Notes: generated from the sequence alone by a model not told the origin. DNA of 64,000 nucleotides from Brucellaceae bacterium (GCA_020637775.1 JACKJV010000004.1:186001-250000), one strand, 5' to 3'. Positions 1 to 8,996 are shown, counted from the stretch's first letter. Made by a program: numbers and translations.

Positions 1-1
1 T

Positions 2-172
2 TTCTGGGCCTGGGCATTCCTTGGCACGTTCATCTTCCCGGCGGGTGAGAATGCGCAGGCCGGACTCGTCTTCGTTGCCGCGCCGGCTTACATGATCATC
101 GCAGCGCTGTTCGCCGGGCTCGTGCTGCGGATTGCCGACGACTGGAAGAAGCATTCCGGATCGAGTTCATAG
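2..172 (+). CDS. C-terminal fragment of a membrane protein
   Basis: The window opens inside a reading frame that ends with TAG at 170-172. The visible 56 residues contain a hydrophobic helix of about 22 residues (roughly residues 22-43, starting VFVAAPAYMI) followed by a charged tail ending in DDWKKHSGSSS. This is the look of the last transmembrane helix and cytoplasmic tail of an integral membrane protein. The family cannot be recognised from this fragment. It is followed by about 150 bases before the next gene, which has its own promoter-like elements. Confidence 0.6.
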   Translation, partial: FWAWAFLGTFIFPAGENAQAGLVFVAAPAYMIIAALFAGLVLRIADDWKKHSGSSS

Positions 173-249
173 AGGTGCTTCAAGGGACTTGCACGGCATG
201 TCATGCTCGTGCCTGAATCCTTGTGCTGTAACTGCCAGCCAAGAGCGAT

Positions 250-278
250 TTGCAAGTCATCAATGCTTTGACGCTATC
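250..278 (+). promoter_or_regulatory. Candidate sigma70 promoter for the KAS III-like gene
   Basis: TTGCAA at 250-255 and GCTATC at 273-278 are separated by 17 bases, which fits the housekeeping sigma factor of alphaproteobacteria. Transcription would start near 285, giving a leader of about 37 bases before the ATG at 322. Seen by eye only. Confidence 0.4.
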
Positions 279-321
279 CTCTTCGTGAAAAAAATGGATT
301 CGCCTGGAAGGACCTGTCTAT

Positions 322-1443
322 ATGCCGCGCGTCGCGATTACCGGAACCGGAGCGGAGATCCCGGAGGGCAGCGTCACCAATGACGAACTCGTTGCCAGTT
401 TCAACGCCTGGGTCGACCGGGAAAACCCGAAGCGCCTCGCCGCCGGACTTGAACCGCTTCCCTATTCCTCGTCCGACTTCATCGAATACGCCTCGGGCGT
501 GAAGGCCCGGCGGATGCTGGATCCCGAGGGCGTCCTGGATCCCGAACGTATGGCGCCACGCTTCGAGGAGCGGTCGAACGAGGATCTCTCGCTGATGGCC
601 GAATTCGGCTGCAAGTCTGCGCGCAAGGCCCTGACCGATGCCGGACTCAAGGGCGAAGACATCGATTTCGTCATTTGTTCAGCCTCGCACCAGCAGAGGC
701 CCTATCCGGCAGTGGCCATCGAGATCCAGCAGGAACTGGGCTGCAGCGGGGCCGGTTTCGACATGAACCTGGCATGTTCATCCGCCGGTGCCGCCATCCA
801 CCTTGCGGCAAGCCTCGTACGCTCCGGCGCCCAACGGCGTGTGCTTGTGGTGACGCCGGAAATCATATCCGGGCATCTCAATTTCAAGGACCGGCAAACG
901 CATTTCATATTCGGAGACGCTTCGGTATCGCTCGTCATCGAAGCGCTCGATGACGGGGAAACCAGGCCCGGCGCTTACGAAATCCTGGATACACGGGTCT
1001 GGACGCAAATGTCGTCCAACATCCGCTCCAATTTCGGTTTCCTGAACCGGGCGGCGCAGGAGGAACTCGATGTCGTGAACATGGAGGGCCGACTCATCAC
1101 GCAGGTCGGCAACAAGGTGTTCAAGGAAGTCACCGTTGCCGCTCACCGCTTCATCCGCGATTTTTTGGCCGATAATGACGAAAGCCCGGAAGGCATGCGC
1201 CGGTACTGGCTGCATCAGGCCAATGGGCGGATGAACGCCATGATACTGAAGCTCGTCCTCGGGCATGAGGCCGACGAGAAGCGGGCGCCAATGGTGCTGT
1301 CATGGCTTGGCAATACGGCCGGTGCCGGGGCGGTGGTGGCTTTCGACGCCACGAAGAACGAGTTGAAAGCCGGCGAGCGCGGCCTTTTCTGTGCCTTCGG
1401 TGCGGGCTATTCCATCGGCAGCGCACTCCTGGAAAAAATGTAA
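322..1443 (+). CDS. Beta-ketoacyl-ACP synthase III-like condensing enzyme
   Basis: This 373-residue protein has the thiolase fold of FabH-type condensing enzymes, which join an acyl-CoA starter to malonyl-ACP. The catalytic triad is visible: Cys152 in NLACSSAGAA, His298 in WLHQANGR and Asn331 in WLGNTAGAG. It is longer than typical FabH (about 320) because of an extended N-terminal part (residues 20-90), so it belongs to the longer KAS III-like group and may not be the housekeeping FabH. AAGGA lies 9 bases before the ATG. The MOSC gene follows after 15 bases, suggesting co-transcription. Substrate and pathway are not shown by the sequence; a secondary-metabolite or unusual fatty-acid starter reaction is equally possible. 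Confidence 0.85.
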   Translation: MPRVAITGTGAEIPEGSVTNDELVASFNAWVDRENPKRLAAGLEPLPYSSSDFIEYASGVKARRMLDPEGVLDPERMAPRFEERSNEDLSLMAEFGCKSARKALTDAGLKGEDIDFVICSASHQQRPYPAVAIEIQQELGCSGAGFDMNLACSSAGAAIHLAASLVRSGAQRRVLVVTPEIISGHLNFKDRQTHFIFGDASVSLVIEALDDGETRPGAYEILDTRVWTQMSSNIRSNFGFLNRAAQEELDVVNMEGRLITQVGNKVFKEVTVAAHRFIRDFLADNDESPEGMRRYWLHQANGRMNAMILKLVLGHEADEKRAPMVLSWLGNTAGAGAVVAFDATKNELKAGERGLFCAFGAGYSIGSALLEKM

Positions 1444-1458
1444 ATGTGAGGCAGGCCG

Positions 1459-2076
1459 ATGACCGAACCGCTCTTCCCCGACATCCACGGAATGGAGATC
1501 GTGCCCGGTCGGCGCATCCGTGCAGTCGTCCATTCCGTTCTGATCGCTGATGGCGGCGACTTCGAGTCCCGGCCCGCCGAGCGCCTGACACTGAACTGGG
1601 GAGGCATCGAAGGCGATCACCATAACGGCCAGTACCGCTGTTCGGGCGGTCGCGAGCCCTGGTATGAGCGTGGCACGGAGATGCGGAACGAACGGCAGGT
1701 CACCATCGTGTCGCCCGGCGAACTGGCGGTCGTTGCACAGCGCATGGGCTTGGCCGCCATTGATCCGGGCTGGATCGGTTCCAATATCGTGCTCGAAGGC
1801 GTCGAGCATCTTTCCATGCTGCCGCGCGGGACGCTGATCTTCCTCGACGGCGGCGCGACGCTGAAGATCGATGACCAGAATGGTCCTTGCCGGATTGCCG
1901 GCAAGCGGGTTGCCGAGCGCGCGGGCATGGACGATATAGCCAATGCCTCGCTGCTTTTTGCCAAGGCGGCGAAACGGCTGCGCGGCCTGACGGCCTGGGT
2001 GGAGAAGCCTGGCGTGGTCGAGGCGGGCGCTGGTGCCAGCGTGATGATTCCGGAGCAGTGGGTGTGGCGCGGCTGA
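1459..2076 (+). CDS. MOSC domain-containing protein
   Basis: The 205-residue product matches the MOSC (molybdenum cofactor sulfurase C-terminal) fold. It carries the conserved cysteine (Cys144 in DDQNGPCRIAGKRV), thought in this family to carry or transfer sulfur or to bind the Mo cofactor, and a GDHH motif near residue 52. No second domain is attached. The start ATG has GAGG seven bases upstream. It follows the condensing-enzyme gene by 15 bases. MOSC proteins include YiiM-type Mo-dependent hydroxylaminopurine reductases; this one shows no ferredoxin domain, so the activity is uncertain. Confidence 0.85.
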   Translation: MTEPLFPDIHGMEIVPGRRIRAVVHSVLIADGGDFESRPAERLTLNWGGIEGDHHNGQYRCSGGREPWYERGTEMRNERQVTIVSPGELAVVAQRMGLAAIDPGWIGSNIVLEGVEHLSMLPRGTLIFLDGGATLKIDDQNGPCRIAGKRVAERAGMDDIANASLLFAKAAKRLRGLTAWVEKPGVVEAGAGASVMIPEQWVWRG

Positions 2077-2185
2077 GAAATGCCGCATCGCCATTTTTTA
2101 CGTTACGAAAAAGGTTCCTTTTCATTTGTTCCTGTAGACGCGGGGTGTATCTCCGTTCATCCTTTTCCTTGAAAGGATGGAGGCG

Positions 2186-2590
2186 ATGACAGGAAGAACA
2201 CGGGCCGGCGGGTTTTCCATTCCGGCGGCGTTGGCCGGGCTTATGATCTGTCAGCTGGCCGGTGAGGCGATCGTGGCAGCTCTTCGCCTGGCCTATCCCG
2301 GAACGGGTTTTCCGGGGCCGGTTCTTGGTATGGGTCTTCTGTTCCTGTGGCTTCTGTGGCGCGGCAAGCCTGGCGAGAGCCTCGATGCCGTTTCGGGAGC
2401 GATCCTGCGCAATCTTTCGCTTCTTTTCGTTCCGGCTGCCGTGGGCATCGTCCAATACGGGGATGTCCTGGCGCGTTTCGGTCTGGCGGTTGTCCTGGCG
2501 GTGGTTGTTTCCACGATATTGACCCTGCTGGTGACCGTTGGCGTGTTTCTGCTCTTTGCCAGGGGCGGGGAGGGCGGCTGCGATGAATGA
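2186..2590 (+). CDS. CidA/LrgA family membrane protein
   Basis: The protein of about 134 residues has four hydrophobic segments and the family motif around GFPGPVLGMGLLFLWLL. CidA/LrgA proteins are small holin-like inner-membrane proteins that work with an LrgB-type partner and are linked to control of murein hydrolase activity and to transport of small organic acids. I chose the ATG at 2186, which has AAGGA at 2173-2177 with 8 bases of spacing; an in-frame ATG at 2177 is possible. The stop overlaps the start of the LrgB gene by 8 bases, so the two are translationally coupled. Confidence 0.85.
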   Translation: MTGRTRAGGFSIPAALAGLMICQLAGEAIVAALRLAYPGTGFPGPVLGMGLLFLWLLWRGKPGESLDAVSGAILRNLSLLFVPAAVGIVQYGDVLARFGLAVVLAVVVSTILTLLVTVGVFLLFARGGEGGCDE

Positions 2591-3302
2591 GCCGGTTTCG
2601 AATCTTTGGGTCTATCTCGCTGCCTCGCCGCTGTTGTGGTTGACGATCACGCTCCTTGCCTATGTCGCAGCCGATATGCTGGCCGAGCGGCTCAACCGGC
2701 ACCCGTTGGCCAATACCGTACTTCTCTCGGCTGCTCTGGTCGCCCTGCTGTTGCTGGCCACGGGAACGGACTACGCCACCTATTTTGACGGTGCGCAGTT
2801 CATCCACTTCATGCTCGGGCCGGCCACGGTTGCGCTGGCGGTTCCGCTATGGCGCAACTTCACCCTGGTGCGCCGCAATCTCGGCGCCATGGCAGCAGCA
2901 CTCCTGGCGGGATCGGTGACCGCGGCCGGCTCGGCGGTCGCCATCGCCTGGTTGCTGGGGGCGCCGACGCCAGTGCTGGCGTCCCTGGCACCGAAATCGG
3001 TTACGGCACCCATCGCCATGGAACTGGCACGTTCACTGGGCGGCTGGCCTGCCCTGGCTGCCGGTCTCGTCATACTCACCGGCATTACGGGCGCGATCGT
3101 CGTCACGCCGCTGATGAACCTGCTTGGCATCCGGAATTTCGCTGCGCGGGGATTTGCCGCCGGTGTCGCCTCACACGGGATCGGAACGGCCAGGGCCTTC
3201 CAGGTTTCCGACACGGCCGGTGCTTTCGCCGGCATCGCCATGGGCCTCAACGGTGCGCTGACCAGCCTGCTCGTCCTGCTCTGGCTGTTCCTGGCTGGCT
3301 GA
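2583..3302 (+). CDS. LrgB family protein
   Basis: This 239-residue polytopic membrane protein has the LrgB/CidB family features: several hydrophobic helices and the conserved central stretch LAPKSVTAPIAMELAR with downstream SHGIGTARAFQ. It is the expected partner of the CidA/LrgA protein encoded immediately upstream, overlapping it by 8 bases. Together they are probably a membrane complex for export of organic acids or modulation of cell-wall hydrolases. Its last 132 bases overlap the 3' end of the convergent antiporter gene. Confidence 0.9.
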   Translation: MNEPVSNLWVYLAASPLLWLTITLLAYVAADMLAERLNRHPLANTVLLSAALVALLLLATGTDYATYFDGAQFIHFMLGPATVALAVPLWRNFTLVRRNLGAMAAALLAGSVTAAGSAVAIAWLLGAPTPVLASLAPKSVTAPIAMELARSLGGWPALAAGLVILTGITGAIVVTPLMNLLGIRNFAARGFAAGVASHGIGTARAFQVSDTAGAFAGIAMGLNGALTSLLVLLWLFLAG

Positions 3303-4661
3303 ATGCCCACCCTGGGTCTTTTCCGCCGGCAAAGGCTTGGCGTTGCGCCTGGCTTCGCGTGCGGCGCGGCGCTTTGTCCGGGCCATTCGCAGGGCGCGGC
3401 GACGGACCTGTAACCACCAGAGCCCTTCCTCCGCCGTTTCGATTTCGTGGTGATAGGCCTCCGCCAGCGCCTCGCGGTAAGAGGAATAGCCTTCGGACGC
3501 GAGATCCTCGATACGATGCATGATCGACATCCAGGCGGGGGAAAGCAGAAGCGTGATGGCGATAACCGCGATGGCGAGACGGTAGTTGCCGGAGCTGACG
3601 ACGCCGCTGGCAAGGCCTGCGGCCGCCAGAACGAAGGAGAATTCGCCGATCTGCGCCATGGAAAGGCCCCCGATCAGCGAGGTGTCGCGGTCATGACCCG
3701 TCAGGCGCAGCAGGAACACGTTGAGCACGGTCTTGGCGAAGATGACGAGCAGGGACACGCTGATCACATCCACCCAGTTGAGAGCGATGAAACCGAGATC
3801 GATCAGAAGGCCGATGGACAGGAAGAAAACGACGAGAAGGACACTCTGGATCGGCTCGATGACCGGGATGACACGGGCGCGCAGGTTTGAATTGCCGATG
3901 ACGAGCCCGGCCACAAAGGCGCCGTAGGCCGGAGAAAGGCCGATCAGGCCGGACAGGGCGGCTGCGCCGAAACAGGCCGCAAGCGCGCCCAGAGCCAGAA
4001 GTTCCACCTTGTCTTCCAACTGCGCCGCGAAGGGCAGGATCAACTTGCCACGCCGGCCCAGCCACCACAGGAGCGCGCCAAGAAAGACCACTGCGAAGGC
4101 AATCTTGGCCGCGATGACGCCGACACTTGCCGCTTCGCCGCCCAGCGCGCTGGTCAGGATCAGCATCGGCACGACCGCGATATCCTGGGCGATCAGCACG
4201 CCGACCGTGATCTTGCCTGCGCTGCCGCGCAATTCGCCCATGTCGTCGAGCATCTTCATGGCGACAACGGTGGAAGACAATGCCATGATGAAGCCGAGCA
4301 CCACGCCCTCGGCCAGAGAGGTATTGGTCATCAGCGAAATCAAATAGCCGATACCCAGCGAAACGATGAGCTGACCGCCTGCAACGATGACGGCCGGGCG
4401 CAGTGACAGCACAAAGGCGCGAAGCGATATCTCGGTGCCTATGAAAAACAGCAGAACCAGAACGCCCATTTCCGCCAGAGCGGTGACATTGTCAGAGGTT
4501 GCAATGAAGCCGAAGCCTGTCGGTCCCATGATGACGCCGGCCAGGATGAAACCGACCAGCGGCGGCTGCTTGATCCGCATCAGGCCGAGACCCAGCAGCA
4601 CGGCGACAGTGATCACCATGGCAATTTCGATCAGCGGAAAGGCGGTATGCGCGTGCTCCAA
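3171..4661 (-). CDS. CPA2-family cation:proton antiporter (KefB/NapA-like)
   Basis: The 496-residue product has an N-terminal block of about 12-13 transmembrane helices (residues 8-385) typical of monovalent cation:proton antiporter-2 proteins. Family motifs include GFILAGVIMGPTGFGF and SPAYGAFVAGLVIGNS. There is no C-terminal TrkA-N domain; instead there is a long, charged, Arg/Glu/Gln-rich cytoplasmic tail of about 100 residues. I chose TTG at 4661 because GAGGAG lies six bases upstream and the hydrophobic core begins 12 residues later; the in-frame ATG at 4721 would add 20 polar residues without a ribosome site. Its 3' end runs 132 bases into lrgB on the other strand. Ion specificity (K+ or Na+) is not shown. 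Confidence 0.88.
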   Translation of the reverse strand: MEHAHTAFPLIEIAMVITVAVLLGLGLMRIKQPPLVGFILAGVIMGPTGFGFIATSDNVTALAEMGVLVLLFFIGTEISLRAFVLSLRPAVIVAGGQLIVSLGIGYLISLMTNTSLAEGVVLGFIMALSSTVVAMKMLDDMGELRGSAGKITVGVLIAQDIAVVPMLILTSALGGEAASVGVIAAKIAFAVVFLGALLWWLGRRGKLILPFAAQLEDKVELLALGALAACFGAAALSGLIGLSPAYGAFVAGLVIGNSNLRARVIPVIEPIQSVLLVVFFLSIGLLIDLGFIALNWVDVISVSLLVIFAKTVLNVFLLRLTGHDRDTSLIGGLSMAQIGEFSFVLAAAGLASGVVSSGNYRLAIAVIAITLLLSPAWMSIMHRIEDLASEGYSSYREALAEAYHHEIETAEEGLWWLQVRRRALRMARTKRRAAREARRNAKPLPAEKTQGGHSASQEQPEQDEQAGQRTVEAHGDAGESTGRVGNLEGPGRSDPV

Positions 4662-4773
4662 TTGCGTCTCCTCGGTCCTGCATCGGCGATCTGAATCGCC
4701 GCAGGTCCAAACATAACGCAATACGGGCGGAATGGAGGCGTGTTCTCACGCAGGGCGCGAAAACGCTGTTCCT

Positions 4774-5019
4774 TCAGATCCGGTCGAAATCGTCCTTGTC
4801 GGTCGGAAGCAGCAGGACGGCCGTGGTCAGGAAGCCGAATCCAAAGGTAATACCAAAGGAAAGCGCCATGATGAGCGCGATGATCGGCTTGTCGTGTGAG
4901 TGCAGGAAACGGTCTCCGAAACCGCCAATGTTGAACCAGACCACGCCGAAAGCCACGGCCCATCCGATGACGATGCCGATGGCGGAATTGACGATGACGA
5001 AGCGTACCAGTTTGGGCAT
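4774..5019 (-). CDS. Small membrane protein, two helices
   Basis: This 81-residue protein has two predicted transmembrane helices (about residues 5-30 and 45-72) and a short acidic end, DKDDFDRI. The ATG is preceded by AGGAGG with six bases of spacing, one of the best ribosome sites in the region, so translation is credible. It lies 112 bases upstream of the antiporter on the same strand. I do not recognise a named family; small conserved membrane proteins of this layout are common in Hyphomicrobiales. Confidence 0.75.
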   Translation of the reverse strand: MPKLVRFVIVNSAIGIVIGWAVAFGVVWFNIGGFGDRFLHSHDKPIIALIMALSFGITFGFGFLTTAVLLLPTDKDDFDRI

Positions 5020-5156
5020 GACACCCCTCCTGTCGCCCTCTGGGCAATGTTCTCGTTGCTGCACGGAAACTTGTTTCGTGAAGAAACGAACCTTACCAAC
5101 AGATAGGGCGAGGAAGGATCCCCGCAAGGTGGCGAATTGACGCTCGCCGGAAACCG

Positions 5157-6377
5157 TCAGTCCGCCATGGTTTCAAGGCTAGCGAAGCCTTCCGGCGCAG
5201 CGCCGTGGTCGAACGGTTCCTCGACTTCCACGAAAGTGTCGGGGTAGAACCCGTTGAAACGCGTCCGCAAGGACAGCGAGTAGGCCCCGATATGGCCGAT
5301 CTCGATCCAGTCCCCCGTATCGACGGTTTCCGGTAACCAGAAGGGGCGCGAGAGGATATCGACGCTGTCGCAGGTGGCGCCGCAGACCTTGAAGGGCACG
5401 ATTTTCTGCGGGTCGCCATTGCGGTGGCGAATCGCCGGATCGGCTATGAAGCGCGCAGGAAGCGTGATCTTGCCGGTCCAGCTGTCCGAAAGGGAAGCCC
5501 AGATGCCGTCGTTGATGTAGAGCCGGCGCCCCTTGCGCATGAGCACGCGCACGATGAGCGAAAAGGCGCGGGCAACAATGACACGCCCCGGTTCGGCGAC
5601 CAGCGGCAGGGAATTGAATTCCCATTCGCGGATATCGTCGCGCAGGCGGGCCATCAGGTCTTCCAGCGACGGCATGTCGGGCGCCTTGCGGCGCGGGTCG
5701 TGGCCATATTCCGCCGGGAAGCCGCCGCCGACATCCAGACCTGCCAGAGCGACGCCGGCGCGATTGCGCACCCAGTCGGCCGAGCGCAGGGCGCGTTCGT
5801 AGGTGTCGGGATCCTCGATCTGGCTGCCGACATGAAAGCACAGCCCGACCTTGTAACCGATCCTGTCGAGACGCTGCAGCAATTCGACGGCATGGGCCGG
5901 CGCTGCCCCGAATTTCTTGGACAGTTCATAGGCTGCGTGCCCCTTTGTCTGGAGGCGCACGAAGACGGTGATGTCGCCGGGGGCGATATCGAGCGCGCGC
6001 ACAATCCGGGTCACCTTTGCGACCTCGTCCTCATGGTCGACGGCCAGGATGCGGATCCTGTAGTCCTCAAGCGCCAGGCGGATGTCCGACTGGGCCTTGA
6101 CCGGGTGCATGTAGAGCATTTCGGCGTCGGGCGACACCGAGCGGACTGCCCGGATCTCTGCCGGGGAAGCCACATCGAAACAATCCATGCCGGCTTCGGC
6201 AAGCGCTTTCAGCACCATGTCCTCGCCGTTCGTTTTTACCGCATAGGCTGTGCGGCCGGGGAACAGCCCCATGAAGCGAAGGGCATCGGCCTTCAAGACA
6301 CGGGGACGGAAACAATAGACAGGAACATCCGGCCGCAATTCCAGTGCGGCTTCACGTGCCGTGTTGAAGGTCTGCAT
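5157..6377 (-). CDS. PLP-dependent ornithine/lysine-type decarboxylase (fold type III)
   Basis: The 406-residue protein has the alanine-racemase-like barrel followed by a beta domain of eukaryotic-type ornithine decarboxylases. Visible residues are the PLP lysine Lys48 (AYAVKTN), His182 (FHVGSQ), the phosphate-binding DVGGGFP loop at 215-221, EPGR at 262-265 and the active-site CDSVD at 336-340. The enzyme would decarboxylate ornithine to putrescine, or lysine to cadaverine, starting polyamine synthesis in the cytosol. The ATG at 6377 has AAGGA upstream; longer frames lack a ribosome site. It is divergent from the DMT transporter gene. Ornithine and lysine specificity cannot be told apart here. 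Confidence 0.88.
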   Translation of the reverse strand: MQTFNTAREAALELRPDVPVYCFRPRVLKADALRFMGLFPGRTAYAVKTNGEDMVLKALAEAGMDCFDVASPAEIRAVRSVSPDAEMLYMHPVKAQSDIRLALEDYRIRILAVDHEDEVAKVTRIVRALDIAPGDITVFVRLQTKGHAAYELSKKFGAAPAHAVELLQRLDRIGYKVGLCFHVGSQIEDPDTYERALRSADWVRNRAGVALAGLDVGGGFPAEYGHDPRRKAPDMPSLEDLMARLRDDIREWEFNSLPLVAEPGRVIVARAFSLIVRVLMRKGRRLYINDGIWASLSDSWTGKITLPARFIADPAIRHRNGDPQKIVPFKVCGATCDSVDILSRPFWLPETVDTGDWIEIGHIGAYSLSLRTRFNGFYPDTFVEVEEPFDHGAAPEGFASLETMAD

Positions 6378-6512
6378 CGGGTTCTTTTCCTTCCGCTCTC
6401 CTCGGTGGAGCCTAACAGGCCTCGGTGACGGTACAAGGGGCTGGCTGTGCCGCAGGTTTCGGGTGGCGCTTTTCGCGTTGCGATGGCAACGGTTGCGACA
6501 GGGAGATTCCGC

Positions 6513-7433
6513 ATGACAGCAAAATCCGAACTGGACGCAAGCCCGCTGCTGATGAGCGCACGCAACTGGGTTGAACTGCTCACTCTCGGCCTTGTATGGG
6601 GTGCTGCCTTCTTTTTCGGGCGTATCGCGGTTGCCGAACTTCATCCGCTGGCGCTGGTCTTCTTCCGTGTCTCGCTGGCGGCCATGGCCTTGCACCTGTT
6701 TCTGCTGCTGGCGGGGCACCGGTTCCGGGCAGACCGACGCATGCTCGGCCGGTTGCTGATGCTGTCGGTCATGAACAATGTCATTCCTTTCTCCCTGATC
6801 TTCACGGGACAGACGGCGATCGGCGCAGGCCTGGCCTCCGTCATCAATGCGACGACGCCCTTCTGGACGGTGATTGCCGCGCAGATGCTGACACGGGACG
6901 AAAAGATTTCCGCGAACAAGCTTGCCGGCATCGGCTTGGGCATCGCCGGCGCCGCCATCATGGTCGGCCCTTCGGCAATCGCCGGTGTCGGGGGGCCCGC
7001 ATGGGCGAAATTCGCCATCATGGGCGCTGCACTTTCCTATGCTTTCGCTGCGATTTTCGCCCGTAGCCTGAAGGGGATCGCGCCATCACATATCGCTGTC
7101 GGCCAATTGTCCTTTTCGGCACTGGTGATGCTTCCGGTCATGCCTTTTGTTGTGACCGCGGAGGGGCTTCTCGCCGTGAGCGCGCAGACCTGGGCCGCTG
7201 TGACAGCGCTTGCGCTCTTGTCGACCGCTTTCGCCTATATCCTCTATTTCAGGATTGTCGGGTCTGCCGGCGCAACCAATGCCTCGCTCGTCACGCTTGT
7301 CGTGCCTGCTTCAGCCATCGTGCTGGGTGCCGTCTTCCTGGGGGAAAGGCTCGAAGCGTTCGAACTGGCGGGGCTGGTTCTCATCACCACGGGTCTCGTC
7401 ACCATTGACGGGAGGCTGTTGCGACGGCGATAG
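6513..7433 (+). CDS. DMT-superfamily (EamA) transporter
   Basis: The 306-residue protein has ten hydrophobic helices in two EamA repeats (about residues 15-150 and 160-300), the architecture of drug/metabolite exporters in the inner membrane. The start at 6513 has AGGGAG seven bases upstream; earlier GTG and ATG codons at 6447 and 6483 lack such a site. It is divergent from the decarboxylase gene and followed 38 bases later by an amidase. The substrate is unknown; export of amino acids or amines is typical of the family. Confidence 0.87.
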   Translation: MTAKSELDASPLLMSARNWVELLTLGLVWGAAFFFGRIAVAELHPLALVFFRVSLAAMALHLFLLLAGHRFRADRRMLGRLLMLSVMNNVIPFSLIFTGQTAIGAGLASVINATTPFWTVIAAQMLTRDEKISANKLAGIGLGIAGAAIMVGPSAIAGVGGPAWAKFAIMGAALSYAFAAIFARSLKGIAPSHIAVGQLSFSALVMLPVMPFVVTAEGLLAVSAQTWAAVTALALLSTAFAYILYFRIVGSAGATNASLVTLVVPASAIVLGAVFLGERLEAFELAGLVLITTGLVTIDGRLLRRR

Positions 7434-7471
7434 AGCATGTTCAGATCAACTGCCGGGAGGGGGCGTTTTCC

Positions 7472-8710
7472 ATGTTGTCGGTTCGAAAAATTTGCGATGC
7501 CGTTGCGGCTGGCGAGAAGACTGCGCGGGTGGCGCTGGAGGCGAGTCTTGACGCCATCGAGGCCGGCGACAGCACATTGCGTGCCTTTTCCTGTGTGACC
7601 GCGCGGGAAAGGCTGGCTGAGCCGGCAAGCGGTCCCCTGGCCGGCATTGCGCTCGGCGTGAAGGACATTTTCGATACCGCCGACCTGCCGACCGAATATG
7701 GATCCCCGATCTATGCCGGGTGGCAGCCGCGATCCGATGCCGCCATTGTCGCCATGGCACGGAAGGCCGGCGCAAGCGTGATCGGCAAGACCGTGACGAC
7801 CGAGTTCGCGTTCTTCCGCCCGGGGCCAACAGTCAATCCGCACAATCCCGGGCATACGCCAGGCGGATCGTCTTCCGGGTCGGCAGCGGCGGTGGCTGCC
7901 GGGATGATCCCGGCGGCACTTGGCACGCAGACCGGCGGTTCGGTGATTCGCCCGGCCGCGTTTTGCGGTGTAGCCGGTTTCAAGCCCGGTTTCCGGCTGG
8001 CGCCGGCCACCGGCATGAAGACCTTTTCCTGGACGCTCGATACAGCCGGATTTTTTGCTGCTTCCGTCGATGATGTGGCCCTTCTCGCGGCGCGCATCCT
8101 GGATCGCGATCTGGAACCGGCCTCTGTTGATCCGGCACAGATCCGCATCGGCCTCTATCGCACGGCCATCTGGGATGAAGCAGACGAACTCATGCGCGAG
8201 GCGGTCGAGGATGCCGCAGCCCGGTTCGACCATGCGGGCGCGACCGTTGTCGAAATCGTCGAACCCGCGATCCTCACGGATGCACGGAACTGCCATGCGG
8301 TCATCCAGGACTACGAGGCCGCGCAGGCACTGTGTCACGAGCATCTCAATGACCGGGCACAGCTGTCGCAGAAACTCCTTGAGTGCCTGGATCGCGGAGC
8401 AGCCATTCCCGCCCCCGAATACGACAAGGCGCGCTCGGTGGCGCGCCGGGCACGCAAGGCGGCAACAGCGCTTTTCGAGCATGTGGATGTCCTGCTGACG
8501 CCTTCGGCGCCAGGAGCTGCACCCAAGGGACTCGAGACCACGGGCGATCCGAAATTCAACAAGCTGTGGACCTTGACCGGCAATCCCTGCATCAATTTGC
8601 CCGGCCTGAAAACGGAATCAGGTTTGCCGCTTGGCGTCCAGATGGTTGGCCGCTTCGGGCGTGACAAGCTGTTGCTGTCCGTGGCGAACTGGGCCGGGCG
8701 CCTGCTGTGA
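7472..8710 (+). CDS. Amidase-signature family amidase
   Basis: This 412-residue protein carries the amidase signature. The Ser-cisSer-Lys triad is visible as Lys64 (VKDIFD), Ser133 (GGSSSGS) and Ser157 (TQTGGSVIRP), with the 69- and 24-residue spacings of malonamidase E2. It would hydrolyse a carboxamide to the acid and ammonia in the cytosol. GGAGGG lies about nine bases before the ATG. It is shorter than GatA (about 490) and unlinked to gatB or gatC, so it is probably a catabolic amidase rather than a Glu-tRNA amidotransferase subunit. Confidence 0.9.
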   Translation: MLSVRKICDAVAAGEKTARVALEASLDAIEAGDSTLRAFSCVTARERLAEPASGPLAGIALGVKDIFDTADLPTEYGSPIYAGWQPRSDAAIVAMARKAGASVIGKTVTTEFAFFRPGPTVNPHNPGHTPGGSSSGSAAAVAAGMIPAALGTQTGGSVIRPAAFCGVAGFKPGFRLAPATGMKTFSWTLDTAGFFAASVDDVALLAARILDRDLEPASVDPAQIRIGLYRTAIWDEADELMREAVEDAAARFDHAGATVVEIVEPAILTDARNCHAVIQDYEAAQALCHEHLNDRAQLSQKLLECLDRGAAIPAPEYDKARSVARRARKAATALFEHVDVLLTPSAPGAAPKGLETTGDPKFNKLWTLTGNPCINLPGLKTESGLPLGVQMVGRFGRDKLLLSVANWAGRLL

Positions 8711-8845
8711 CCGTTGCCAGGATCCGGTCAGGGAAACAAAAATTTATTCACACGCCTGGAGCTGGGGAAGGGCGCATATTTACAGCAGGTTGACTCAACG
8801 GTCAGTGATTTTCCCGGTTCGTTCCGCCGCAGTGCAGCAACGAAT

Positions 8846-8876
8846 TTGCTTGTTCATCGAACGCAAGAGGCTAGAT
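8846..8876 (+). promoter_or_regulatory. Possible promoter for the 28-residue membrane protein
   Basis: TTGCTT at 8846-8851 and GCTAGA at 8870-8875 (or CTAGAT one base later) are 18-19 bases apart, placing a start about 27 bases before the ATG at 8910. The match is modest. Confidence 0.3.
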
Positions 8877-8909
8877 TCAAGGCGCAGAAAGAAACAGGAG
8901 GACATCGCA

Positions 8910-8996
8910 ATGGGACTGACCCGCTCTCTCAATGCGCTCGTGTTTTTCGCCGCGTTTGCCTTCATCGGTCTGCTCGTTATCGGTGTCGTACCCTGA
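8910..8996 (+). CDS. 28-residue single-pass membrane protein
   Basis: A very short frame encodes a 28-residue peptide with a polar N-terminus (MGLTRSLN) and one hydrophobic helix (about residues 9-27, ALVFFAAFAFIGLLVIGVV). ACAGGAGG precedes the ATG by about eight bases, a strong ribosome site, and a perfect 8-bp hairpin follows the stop by 49 bases. These signals argue for a real microprotein. It lies between the amidase and metF. Function is unknown; tiny single-helix proteins often bind and tune a membrane complex. Confidence 0.65.
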   Translation: MGLTRSLNALVFFAAFAFIGLLVIGVVP

